Shown piece after piece: positions 34,897 through 43,076 of a stretch of 64,000 bases of DNA; the stretch's first letter is position 1, and each line of letters begins with the position of its first letter. The translations under genes and the position numbers were made by a program. The notes under the pieces are model-generated. The model was given only the letters and a program-made list of their open reading frames with translations. It was not told the DNA's origin and made no database searches. The DNA is from Enterocloster aldenensis. GTDB taxonomy: Bacteria > Bacillota > Clostridia > Lachnospirales > Lachnospiraceae. Where the stretch lies: the NCBI RefSeq assembly GCF_003434055.1, contig NZ_QVEX01000009.1, positions 1 through 64,000 of the forward strand. Reading direction: 5' to 3'.

Positions 34897-36621
34897 ATGA
34901 CCCTGTTCAAAAGAACCTCGCTGCGTTTCCGCCTCAACCTATTCTGCATGGCAATCAACCTTATCATTATCATCTGCATTGCTGCAGGCATCGGTTTCAT
35001 CAGCAACCGGATGCTGAGGCAAAAATCCGTTGCATCCCTGGAACAGCAGGCAGCCCTGGCATCGGAACGGCTGGATGCCCTGCTGGACCGTGTTGAGAAT
35101 GCATCCCTTCATTTTGTGGTGAATGAGGCATACAAGGAGACCTATGAATCCCAAAAACAATCAGGTTATTATGATTCCTATCTTTATTCCGCCACAATCA
35201 CCAGCCATCTGCTGGAGTTCTTAAGCGTCCAGAAGGATATCTACTCCATGGCATTTTTTACATATGACGGAAAAAGCTTTTACCGGGCCTTCAATGAGGA
35301 AAGCAGCTTAAAAAGTTCCCCGGGCCAGGAAAAGTTAATCGAGACCTTTCTCTCTGACGGTTATTCCCATCACTGGTATGTCATCCCCAGGGAAGGGAAT
35401 CCACAATGTGCAGAGTTTGTATTTATCAGAAAGATGTATAATCTCAACGGCCATCTGCGGGGCATCCTTTCCCTGACATTGGCTGAAAAAAGCGTGACCA
35501 GCCTTTTTCCTTCCGAACTGTCAGGAGATGCCGCTTATGTACTGCTGTTCCCGGAGGACCTTTATTCGCCCACGCCCCTGTCAGGAACCCCGGTCATGTT
35601 GGATGACTCCCAGCTTATGGTTACCAGGCCTTATGACCGTCTCTCTGCCACCACCGCCACACTGGTCTCCAAGGCCTCCGTTTACCATGACTCTTATATC
35701 CTTGTGACAGTCATCATACTCATTGGCTTTGGCGCGCTGGTTCTGTCCTTCTTTGTATTCCATCAGGCAACACGGTATTTCCTGGCGCCCTTGGAACTGA
35801 TTGTAAATAAAGTAAGGCTTCTCTCCCAGGGAGATTACTCCACCAGGATCCATGCCGCATTTCATGACGAACTGGGTTCCCTTGCAGGCCAGATTGACCA
35901 GATGGCGGCAAATACAGAGCACTTAATGGAACAGATCCGTACCTCAGAGGAGCGGAAAAAGGAATATGAGGTGGCCTATCTCCAAATGCAGATGCGGCCC
36001 CATTTTCTTTACAATACATTGGAAAACCTATGCGGCATGGTTGCAATCGGAGAGAACTCCACTGCTGTTTCCATGATCCATGATATCTCCCAGTTCTACC
36101 GGGCGGTATTAAATCAGGGCGATTCCATCATTTCCCTGAAGGCGGAACTGGAAATCTCAGAAAGTTATATGAATATCATGGACAAGCGTTACCCTGCAAT
36201 GTTTGCCTGGGATATTGAGGCAGACGGGGATGTGATGGATTGCTGCATTCCAAAGCTCACCCTGCAGCCGCTTTTGGAAAACTCCATCATCCATGCCTTT
36301 GCCTCCTGCCCGGACTTTTCCTCGGGAAAAATCCGGGGAAAAATCCTTATCTCATGCAGACGGGAATCAGATGTAATCCGCCTGACTGTTTCTGACAATG
36401 GGGCCGGCATGACAAAAGAACAGCTGAACTGCCTTTCAGGGGAATCCGTTTCCCGTCCAGGTATTTCGTTTGGCATCCGCAGTATTGAAGAGCGCCTCCG
36501 GCTGAATCTTGGGGACTCGGTGTCCATTTCCATTGAATCGGAGCCCGGCAGGGGGACTGTCATCTGCCTGTTGTTTCCCGCAGAGGCAGCCGGCAATCAC
36601 AGGAAAATGAAAGGAATATAA
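34897..36621 (+). CDS. YesM-type sensor histidine kinase
   Basis: The protein has 574 residues. The first membrane helix is at about 14-36, the external sensor domain at about 37-265, and the second helix near 266-290. A HAMP domain follows (RLLSQGDYSTRIHAAFHDELG). The LytS/YesM kinase domain is MRPHFLYNTLENL with the phospho-His 369. The ATPase part is SDNGAGM and GISFGIRSIEERL. It senses an outside signal and phosphorylates the YesN-type regulator next door. The start is well defined by AGGAAAGGAG. Two bases separate it from the regulator gene. Confidence 0.92.
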   Translation: MTLFKRTSLRFRLNLFCMAINLIIIICIAAGIGFISNRMLRQKSVASLEQQAALASERLDALLDRVENASLHFVVNEAYKETYESQKQSGYYDSYLYSATITSHLLEFLSVQKDIYSMAFFTYDGKSFYRAFNEESSLKSSPGQEKLIETFLSDGYSHHWYVIPREGNPQCAEFVFIRKMYNLNGHLRGILSLTLAEKSVTSLFPSELSGDAAYVLLFPEDLYSPTPLSGTPVMLDDSQLMVTRPYDRLSATTATLVSKASVYHDSYILVTVIILIGFGALVLSFFVFHQATRYFLAPLELIVNKVRLLSQGDYSTRIHAAFHDELGSLAGQIDQMAANTEHLMEQIRTSEERKKEYEVAYLQMQMRPHFLYNTLENLCGMVAIGENSTAVSMIHDISQFYRAVLNQGDSIISLKAELEISESYMNIMDKRYPAMFAWDIEADGDVMDCCIPKLTLQPLLENSIIHAFASCPDFSSGKIRGKILISCRRESDVIRLTVSDNGAGMTKEQLNCLSGESVSRPGISFGIRSIEERLRLNLGDSVSISIESEPGRGTVICLLFPAEAAGNHRKMKGI

Positions 36622-36623
36622 GC

Positions 36624-38249
36624 ATGATGTATCGTTTTTTAATCGTTGATGATGAATATTACATACGCAGGCACATCCGCTGCTGTATTCCATGGGAGGA
36701 TTATGATTTCCAATATGCAGGCGAGGCTTCCAACGTATACCAGGCCATGGAATTTTTGGAGCACAACGCAGTGGAACTGATTCTTCTGGATATTTCCATG
36801 CCTGGCCAGAGCGGCATGGACCTTCTGAAGCTTCTGGATGAGGAAAAGCATCCCCGTCCCCATGTAATCATCCTGACCGGCTTTGCCACCTTTGAATATG
36901 CCAGGGAGGCTCTGAAATTTGGTGTCAGTGATTATCTCCTTAAGCCAATCAGACCTGAAACCCTTACGGCGGCCATCACCTCCCTGAAGGCAGAACTGGA
37001 CCGGGAGAGCAGCCGCGCAAAGGCGCTTCTGCAGTTGGAATGGACCAGTGCTGCCATCGAACAGGAAACGCGGCGGAATTTTTTCCGGAACCTTTATACC
37101 GGGCACATCCCGGACCGTGCCAACGAGCTGTTGGAAACCTACGGTATCCGCCCCTCTTCCCGGTACCTTATCCTGATTCTTGATACCATATCAAAAAATG
37201 GCCATGACAGGCATGACGGTCAGAAGCAGGCTGACCGTCTGGCTGTAAATAACTGTGTGGAACAGCTTCTGGCTCCTGCCTGCTTTTATCTCATTACCCC
37301 GGATGGATACGGGCGTTCCGTTATTCTTCTGGAAAATCTCCCTGCCTCCATATCGGGCCAGGAGCTGACATCCAGGCTGCAGGCCTTAGTCAGGGAACGC
37401 TTTCATCTGTCCTTACTGTCAGGCTATTCCATATCCGCCTCCGGCAATGCCGGGGATATCCTTGCCGCCTATCAGAACAGCCTTCAGTTTTTCTGGCTCC
37501 GCACCATTTATGGAGAAACCATTGACATCAGCCAGGTCTTAATGCCCTCCCTCCCGGTGCTGGACAGCCTGTCCGCCTTAAACAACAGGCTCAGGCTTGA
37601 CCTGTCCGGCAGACAGGAAGCCGCTATGCTCCACAACCTGGACCGGATTTTTATTTTGCTGAAAAAGCACCTGTTTCCCATTCAGGCCCTTGAATCCGAA
37701 ATTGTATCCCTGATGGGTATGGCCATCCACCATGCAGCAGAAAAACACCTGGATATCCTGAGCAGTGAAAATGACTGGAATTCCCTGTCCTGCACGGAAT
37801 TAATCCAATCCGGGCTAAGGCTGGAGCAGATAAAGGATACCTTCGCACGCCTTTTCTCCGCTTTACTGAGCGCACAGGAGCTGGGGGACCGCCACTTTAT
37901 AGAAGAAGTGGTCCTGCAGTCCAAGAAGATAATAGACCGGGATTTTGCCAAGGCCTGCCTCAGTCTTAATACCATTGCGTCAGAACTGCTTGTCAGCCCT
38001 TCTTATCTGAGCCGCAGTTTTACCAAAATACAGGGGATTTCCCTTACCGCTTACATCACCAGATGCAGGATGGAGCATGCCAGGAACCTGCTGAAACATA
38101 CGGATATGTCCATTGCCCAGATTTCAGAACAGGCCGGTTACAGTGATTTATTCTATTTTTCCAAACGTTTTAAATCGTTTTGGGGAGTGCCGCCCTCCAG
38201 ATACCGTGTGTCCGGCCCATCGGACGAAACCGGACAAAGGGAGGAATGA
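36624..38249 (+). CDS. YesN-type response regulator with AraC DNA-binding domain
   Basis: The protein has 541 residues. The receiver domain covers residues 1-125, with acidic Asp9-Asp10, phospho-acceptor Asp56 in LLDISMPGQSG, Thr in ILTGFATF and Lys in LLKPIRP. A long helical middle part follows. Residues about 435-535 form the AraC double helix-turn-helix (NTIASELLVSPSYLSRSFTK, then DMSIAQISEQAGYSDLFYFSKRFK). It likely activates the adjacent ABC operon. Confidence 0.93.
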   Translation: MMYRFLIVDDEYYIRRHIRCCIPWEDYDFQYAGEASNVYQAMEFLEHNAVELILLDISMPGQSGMDLLKLLDEEKHPRPHVIILTGFATFEYAREALKFGVSDYLLKPIRPETLTAAITSLKAELDRESSRAKALLQLEWTSAAIEQETRRNFFRNLYTGHIPDRANELLETYGIRPSSRYLILILDTISKNGHDRHDGQKQADRLAVNNCVEQLLAPACFYLITPDGYGRSVILLENLPASISGQELTSRLQALVRERFHLSLLSGYSISASGNAGDILAAYQNSLQFFWLRTIYGETIDISQVLMPSLPVLDSLSALNNRLRLDLSGRQEAAMLHNLDRIFILLKKHLFPIQALESEIVSLMGMAIHHAAEKHLDILSSENDWNSLSCTELIQSGLRLEQIKDTFARLFSALLSAQELGDRHFIEEVVLQSKKIIDRDFAKACLSLNTIASELLVSPSYLSRSFTKIQGISLTAYITRCRMEHARNLLKHTDMSIAQISEQAGYSDLFYFSKRFKSFWGVPPSRYRVSGPSDETGQREE

Positions 38250-38295
38250 GCGATGATCCGCTGTCTGAAAAAGCGGGAATCTGATAGGAGGAAAA

Positions 38296-39249
38296 ATGAA
38301 CTATATGATATTGAGCGTTGATACGGGAATCGATGACGCGCTGGCCATTGCCTACGCCCTGGGGCAGAAAACATACCGGCTTCTGGGGATTACGGTATCC
38401 TATGGCATGGCCCCATTGGAAAAAACCTACCGCAATACCCGCCATCTTTTAAATCTCATGGGACATCCGGAGGTTCCTGTCTATCCGGGCAGCAGCGCGC
38501 CGCTTCAGGGAATCCGTACCTATAACGGGGATTTTCATGGGATGGACGGGGCAGCCAATCTTCTAGGGGAGCCGGCATGGGAAGAAAGGCCGCCAGAGCA
38601 TATGAAAAGCAGCGTTGCATTTATTCATGAATCCATTGAGCGGTACGGCAGGGATTTAACGCTTGTCACCACCGGTCCGCTTACGGACCTGGCCAGACTT
38701 CTAAATCTGTATCCCAGCCAATGCCGGGCCCTTGGACAGGTCATATCCATGGGCGGCGCCCTTACCTGCCCGGGTAATTCTTCCCCTGTGGCTGAGGCCA
38801 ATATAAAGGCTGATGTGGCAGCGTCAAAAGCAGTACTTGAAGCAGGGCTTCCCCTTACCCTCATTGGTCTGGATGTAACCAGGAAAACACTGCTTACATG
38901 GGAGGAAATCCAAACATGGAAAAACATGGGCACGGCAGCCGGGTCCTTTTACTGTGACCTCCTTACTTTTTATCTGAATGAGTACCGCCGCTTCTATCCC
39001 TACCTGCAGGGATGCGCCCTTCATGACCCCCTGGCAGTGGCTGCTGCCTGCTGCCCGCAGATTTTCACCATGCTGCCCTTCCATCTGACCGTGTGCACCG
39101 ACGGCCCCCTGATTGGAAGGATAACGGAAAATCTTATGGCGGACCACGGCGGGACCGAAGAAACCATGGTGGCGCTGAAGGTGGATTCCCACGCGTTTAA
39201 ATCCATGTTCACAGAAATGATGTCTTATGTTTTAGGGGGATTTGCATAA
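38296..39249 (+). CDS. Inosine-uridine-type nucleoside hydrolase
   Basis: The protein has 317 residues. VDTGIDDALAIAYAL keeps the three calcium Asp residues (equivalents of 10, 14 and 15), although the first Asp of the usual DTDPG motif is Ser here. Later motifs are GPLTDLARLL, the MGGA...GNSSPVAEANI block and the last calcium ligand in LHDPLAVA. It splits the N-glycosidic bond of nucleosides to base and ribose. RBS TAGGAGG is seven bases before the ATG. It lies 46 bases after yesN, so the two-component genes and the hydrolase are probably one transcript, which hints that the nearby ABC system imports nucleosides. Confidence 0.9.
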   Translation: MNYMILSVDTGIDDALAIAYALGQKTYRLLGITVSYGMAPLEKTYRNTRHLLNLMGHPEVPVYPGSSAPLQGIRTYNGDFHGMDGAANLLGEPAWEERPPEHMKSSVAFIHESIERYGRDLTLVTTGPLTDLARLLNLYPSQCRALGQVISMGGALTCPGNSSPVAEANIKADVAASKAVLEAGLPLTLIGLDVTRKTLLTWEEIQTWKNMGTAAGSFYCDLLTFYLNEYRRFYPYLQGCALHDPLAVAAACCPQIFTMLPFHLTVCTDGPLIGRITENLMADHGGTEETMVALKVDSHAFKSMFTEMMSYVLGGFA

Positions 39250-39266
39250 AGCACTTGACATCCCCC
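39235..39266. terminator. Hairpin between convergent genes
   Basis: GGGGGAT pairs with ATCCCCC around an 18-base loop that spans the nucleoside hydrolase stop codon and the end of the convergent GntR gene. The stem is short and lacks a long T run, so termination is plausible rather than certain. Confidence 0.4.
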
Positions 39267-39940
39267 TATTTCATCTCATCCCTATACCGGTTGTCATTAA
39301 ACATCAGATGGAAATACATGGCCTGCTGGGCGTCCACCGGCCTCCGGTCACGGATTGCCTCGTAAATCCGCCGGTGGGATTCCCTGGTCTTGTCATACTC
39401 TGTCTCTCGGACAGAGCCGGCAAATACGCGTACCCCGTCTGTAATCACAGGCACCAGGTTGGTCATGACCAGGTTGTGGCTGCAGCCGGCTATGTGGGCA
39501 TGGAACTGGGAATCCTTGTCCGCATAATCCTCATGCCGTTCCATGCAGTATTCCAGTTCCAAGAGGATATTCCCTAAAATCCGCACATCCTCCTCTGTGG
39601 CGTTCTGGGCAGCCAGGGCCGCTATGGGAGGTTCCAGCATGACCCGGATCTGGATTAAATCCTCTGTCAGCTTGCGCCTGTCCTCTATCATGGAAAATCC
39701 CAGCGGATCGTCAGCCACCCCGTTCTTATCCGATATGAAGGTGCCTGAGCCCTGGCGTATGGTCACGATATTCCTGGACATAAGGATGCGCAGGGCCTCA
39801 CGGACCGTGTTGCGCCCCACGCCCAGACGTTCCACCAGTTCTGCCTCCGTAGGCAGCTTATCCCCGGCCGTGTATCCCTTATCCTGTATCATTCCTAAAA
39901 GCTTCTGGGCTGCAATTTCCCCCAGGGTCTGTTTTTCCAT
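39266..39940 (-). CDS. GntR-family regulator with FCD domain (second)
   Basis: The protein has 224 residues from the ATG at 39940 (AAGGAGGCAAC upstream). The longer frame to 40054 runs into the minisatellite and is rejected. The winged helix is LPTEAELVERLGVGRNTVREALRILMSRN with wing IRQGSGTFIS. The FCD domain contains the Asp/His metal pattern around DKDSQFHAHIAGCSHN and later ESHRRIYEAI. Regulators of this FadR/LldR/UxuR type sense acids such as sugar acids. It ends 16 bases from the convergent nucleoside hydrolase, and its target is not clear; the sugar-acid genes at 41470-48822 are candidates. Confidence 0.88.
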   Translation of the reverse strand: MEKQTLGEIAAQKLLGMIQDKGYTAGDKLPTEAELVERLGVGRNTVREALRILMSRNIVTIRQGSGTFISDKNGVADDPLGFSMIEDRRKLTEDLIQIRVMLEPPIAALAAQNATEEDVRILGNILLELEYCMERHEDYADKDSQFHAHIAGCSHNLVMTNLVPVITDGVRVFAGSVRETEYDKTRESHRRIYEAIRDRRPVDAQQAMYFHLMFNDNRYRDEMK

Positions 39941-40016
39941 GTTGCCTCCTTGTCCGCTCCGTCCTAGCTTGTGTATCACCATAAACAGGCCATTCCATAC
40001 CCGTATGGTCTTAAAT

Positions 40017-40142
40017 CCGTACAATTCATACCCGGGCAATCTATACCTGTACAATATTATACCCGGGCAATCTTATACCTGTACAATCTCATACCCGCGC
40101 AGTCTTATACCCGTGCAATCTCATACCCGTACAATCTTATAC
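40017..40142. repeat. Minisatellite, eight units of 15-16 bp
   Basis: Units vary around CCGTACAATCTTATAC, with CCGGGCAATCTTATAC and CTGTACAATCTCATAC alternating. The array runs from just before the second GntR gene into the last seven codons of tsaC; the tsaC stop lies inside the second-last unit. There is no CRISPR-like spacer. Confidence 0.9.
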
Positions 40143-41299
40143 CCGGCCGCCTTCGAAAGCCGGTTCATGATTGCCTGTCCCAGGTGATCCTCTGAAAAAC
40201 TCTCCGAGAATATATACTCCACCTTAAGATCATCAAATTCCCTAAGCACCGCATACAGGTTATGGGCCACCGATTCCTGGCTCTTCCTGGCTCCGATGCT
40301 GCGGACCGTGCCTTCGGTATAGCAAGACCGTGATTCGTCCGTACAGATAATACCCACCTGACAGCCCTGGATGAGCTTTTCATGGGCCAGCTCCTTCACT
40401 TTCCCCACCATGCGTTCCACCTGTCCGTCTCTCATCTGCCCACCGCTCATCTGCCCGCCGCAGCCAACCCTTTCCTGTCCACGGACAGCTTCATATCCGG
40501 CAGTTTCATATCTGGCAGCTTCACATCCGGCAGTTTCATCCTCCGCGGCTTCCACCAGTGTAAGCTCTGCTCTCGGCGCATAATGACGGTACTTCATCCC
40601 GGGCGCTTTCGGCCTTATATCTTCCTTCATGGGTCCCAGTATGGCCGGGTCAATGGTCACCTCCCCCAGCACTTCCCTGAGCATTTCCATGGTGATGGCC
40701 CCCGGGCGCAGGACAGACGGCACAGGGGAGGACACGTCCACAATGGTAGACTCCACACCGATTCCCACCGGCCCTCCGTCAATGATCATGTTAATGCGTC
40801 CATTCATGTCCTGCCACACATGGTCTGCCGTGGTAGGGCTTGGACGGCCCGAGGTATTGGCGCTGGGCGCTGCCACTGGAACCCCGGCCAGGGCTATCAG
40901 GCGTCCAGCCACCGGGTCGTCGGGCATGCGGACAGCCACTGTGTCAAGCCCTCCCGTGGTGCCGTAGGGCACCCTGCCGCTCTTTGGGAATATCATGGTC
41001 AGCGGACCGGGCCAGAAGGCTTCCATCAATTTCCTGCCGGCCACGGGTATCTCCTTTACCAGGGGCGCCAGATCTGCGGCGCATGATATGTGGGCAATCA
41101 GGGGATTGTCGGAGGGGCGCCCCTTGGCAGCATAAATCTTCCTGGCCGCATCTTCATCCAAGGCATTGCCGCCCAGGCCGTATACAGTCTCTGTGGGGAA
41201 AGCCACAAGGCCCCCGCTTCTGAGTACCGCCGCAGCCTCTGCCAGCTCCTCATCCTTTATGTTCTTTCTATCTTTAATAACAATTCTCTTTGTTTCCAT
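40121..41299 (-). CDS. tsaC: Threonylcarbamoyl-AMP synthase (TsaC/Sua5)
   Basis: The protein has 392 residues from the ATG at 41299 (AGAGGTAATGAC upstream). The YrdC domain covers about 15-205: LRSGGLVAFPTETVYGLG, KGRPSDNPLIAHIS, PSANTSGRPSPT and GVESTIVDVSS. The SPGM-type linker is APGMKYRHYAP, and the Sua5 domain follows. It makes threonylcarbamoyl-AMP for t6A37 of tRNA. The protein is about 40-50 residues longer than usual because of a low-complexity insert of Glu/Thr/Ala/Gly repeats early in the Sua5 domain, encoded by 15-bp DNA repeats, and its last codons lie in a minisatellite. It is separated from the upstream aldolase gene by a terminator. Confidence 0.92.
   Translation of the reverse strand: METKRIVIKDRKNIKDEELAEAAAVLRSGGLVAFPTETVYGLGGNALDEDAARKIYAAKGRPSDNPLIAHISCAADLAPLVKEIPVAGRKLMEAFWPGPLTMIFPKSGRVPYGTTGGLDTVAVRMPDDPVAGRLIALAGVPVAAPSANTSGRPSPTTADHVWQDMNGRINMIIDGGPVGIGVESTIVDVSSPVPSVLRPGAITMEMLREVLGEVTIDPAILGPMKEDIRPKAPGMKYRHYAPRAELTLVEAAEDETAGCEAARYETAGYEAVRGQERVGCGGQMSGGQMRDGQVERMVGKVKELAHEKLIQGCQVGIICTDESRSCYTEGTVRSIGARKSQESVAHNLYAVLREFDDLKVEYIFSESFSEDHLGQAIMNRLSKAAGYKIVRV
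40432..40545. repeat. 15-bp in-frame repeats within tsaC
   Basis: Two families lie here: CTCATCTGCCCACCG twice at 40431-40460, and four units like CAGTTTCATATCTGG at about 40485-40545. Unit length is a multiple of three, so the frame is kept. They encode the repeated Tyr-Glu-Thr-Ala-Gly and Gly-Gly-Gln-Met blocks of the insert. Confidence 0.85.
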
Positions 41300-41407
41300 G
41301 TCATTACCTCTGTATCCAGGATGTTTTTTACAGGACTTTTTTATATGACTTTTTTGCAAAATGCCCTGTTCCAGACCTTCATCAGCGACCCGCCTGTTTC
41401 TGCAGTC

Positions 41408-41441
41408 AAAAATGCCGGTGTCCAATTTATTGTAACACCGG
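41408..41441 (-). terminator. Terminator after the aldolase gene
   Basis: On the minus strand CCGGTGT pairs with ACACCGG around a 13-base loop, followed by CATTTTT. It closes the symporter-to-aldolase operon 30 bases after its last stop codon, and separates it from tsaC. Confidence 0.75.
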
Positions 41442-41469
41442 CAGCCGGGAATGTAAAGTTCATGGCTTT

Positions 41470-42084
41470 CTATATAGACCCTACAATCCCTTTTACATAT
41501 TCAGATGCTTTATCCCACGCATCATTTTTCACGTATTCCTTTGGCATCAGGTTGCTTCCAATCCCCACCCCGATAAATCCATTGTCCAGGAAGGTCTTGA
41601 TATTACCTGCGTCCACACCGCCCACAGCCACATACTCGGTGCCGTCAAAGGGTCCTTTCAGGCTTTTGATATAGGAAGGAGGCATATCCCCTGCCGGAAA
41701 CAGCTTCATGATGGTATATCCGTACTCCAGGCACACGGCCACATCCGTTGGGGTAAGCACGCCGGGAAGAAGAGGGATGTCGTATCTGCGGCAGAATTCC
41801 ATGGTGCCCGTGGTTGCCGATGGGGTGAGGAAAAACTGGGCACCCGCCTCCCTCGCCGCCTCACAGCGCTTTGCGCTGATTACAGTACCTGCGCCCACAT
41901 AGGCATTGTCCCCGAAATGCTTCCTCATAAGCTCAATCTGCCTGGCCGCATCCCCGGAATTCATGGCCACCTCAAACATCCGCACGCCTCCGCGGTACAC
42001 GGCGTCCGCATAATCCAGCGTCTTGCCTAAGGGCACTCCGCGCATGATTGCACAAATCCTGTTATTCTCCAAAATATGTTTCAT
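41470..42084 (-). CDS. eda: KDPG/KHG-type aldolase
   Basis: The protein has 204 residues from the ATG at 42084 (AAGGGAACCA upstream). Class I aldolase residues are visible: Arg15 in AIMRG, Glu38 in RMFEV, and the Schiff-base Lys127 in YTIMKLFPAG. It should cleave 2-keto-3-deoxy-6-phosphogluconate to pyruvate and glyceraldehyde-3-phosphate, or a close analogue. It directly follows a KDG-type kinase gene (29-base gap), which would supply the phosphorylated substrate. It is the last gene of the symporter-led operon. Confidence 0.9.
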   Translation of the reverse strand: MKHILENNRICAIMRGVPLGKTLDYADAVYRGGVRMFEVAMNSGDAARQIELMRKHFGDNAYVGAGTVISAKRCEAAREAGAQFFLTPSATTGTMEFCRRYDIPLLPGVLTPTDVAVCLEYGYTIMKLFPAGDMPPSYIKSLKGPFDGTEYVAVGGVDAGNIKTFLDNGFIGVGIGSNLMPKEYVKNDAWDKASEYVKGIVGSI

Positions 42085-42113
42085 TGGTTCCCTTTCCTTT
42101 CTTTCCGGCATCC

Positions 42114-43064
42114 TTACCGGTAGATGATGTCCTCACCTTTCATTGCCGTTTCCATCTGTTCCATGGAGGGATACCCTTCCGTATCCCCATAGGTCTCCGT
42201 TGCAAGGGCGCCAGCCACAGCGCCCATCCTTCCGCAGTCCGCCACATCCTTACCTTCCAGGATGCCGCAGAGGAAGGCGGCGTTGAACGCATCGCCCGCG
42301 CCCACCGGATCAATGCTGGCACATGGAAACGGCGGGATTTCCGTCAGTCCGTCCCCATCTCCCACAATGGCTCCCTTGGCGCCGTTCTTAACAGCCACAT
42401 ACCTGGCCTGCCCCTTTTCAAACAGGATGTCCATGACCCTGCGGGCCTCAGATACCCCCAGCAGCGCCTCTGCCTCATCCGCTCCCAAAAGCACGATCTG
42501 CGCCCTGAACATCATATCCCGCAGCATCGGGACAAAGTCCCTGCCCTTCCAAAGCTTCCTGCGGATATTGGGGTCAAAGCTGATAAGCTTTTCATGCTTC
42601 ACCGCCAGATCCATGGCTGCCTGCACGGTCTCCCGGCAGCTGTCCCCCAGCACGGGCGTGATTCCGGTAAGGTGGATGACATCGGCCTGGGCCAGATATC
42701 CCTCGTCCAGCAGCTGGGGCCGCATATGGCTTGCCGCTGAATTTTCCCGATAGTAAAATACAGAAGTCTCCGATGCGTTCCTTACCTGTTTGAACATGAT
42801 GCCTGTCCTGTACTCAGGGTCAAACACGACCCTGCTGGTGTCCACTCCCTCTGCCCGTATGCTGTTTTGGACAAACTCCCCAAACTCATCCTTTCCCAGA
42901 CAGCTGATCCATCCGGCGCTGTGTCCCAGCTTGGATACGCCGATTGCAAGGTTGCTTTCCGCACCGGCAATCCGCATCTCGTAGTTTTTCACATACCGCA
43001 AGAATCCCGTGGAACCAGGGGTAAATGCAGCCATTGTCTCTCCAACCGTAACAATCTGAGGCAT
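42114..43064 (-). CDS. kdgK: 2-keto-3-deoxygluconate-type kinase (PfkB family)
   Basis: The protein has 316 residues. The N-terminal IVTVGETMAAFTP and AGAESNLAIGVSKLGHSAGW match KDG kinases; FYYRENSAASHM fits the substrate loop. The catalytic base is in GAGDAFNAAF (Asp258). It would phosphorylate KDG to KDPG for the downstream aldolase. The ATG has AAGGAGGAAGAC upstream and lies 12 bases after the deacylase stop. Confidence 0.88.
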   Translation of the reverse strand: MPQIVTVGETMAAFTPGSTGFLRYVKNYEMRIAGAESNLAIGVSKLGHSAGWISCLGKDEFGEFVQNSIRAEGVDTSRVVFDPEYRTGIMFKQVRNASETSVFYYRENSAASHMRPQLLDEGYLAQADVIHLTGITPVLGDSCRETVQAAMDLAVKHEKLISFDPNIRRKLWKGRDFVPMLRDMMFRAQIVLLGADEAEALLGVSEARRVMDILFEKGQARYVAVKNGAKGAIVGDGDGLTEIPPFPCASIDPVGAGDAFNAAFLCGILEGKDVADCGRMGAVAGALATETYGDTEGYPSMEQMETAMKGEDIIYR

Positions 43065-43076
43065 GTCTTCCTCCTT

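Noticed and set aside
38253..38296. A short ORF between yesN and the nucleoside hydrolase gene
   Set aside because: It is only about a dozen codons, has no ribosome site of its own, and overlaps the ribosome site of the hydrolase.
40017..40142. A CRISPR array
   Set aside because: The 15-16 bp units are contiguous, with no unique spacers and no cas genes nearby.
40382..41086. A 234-residue plus-strand frame opposite tsaC
   Set aside because: It is the antisense shadow of a well-supported gene, with no ribosome site or recognisable domain.
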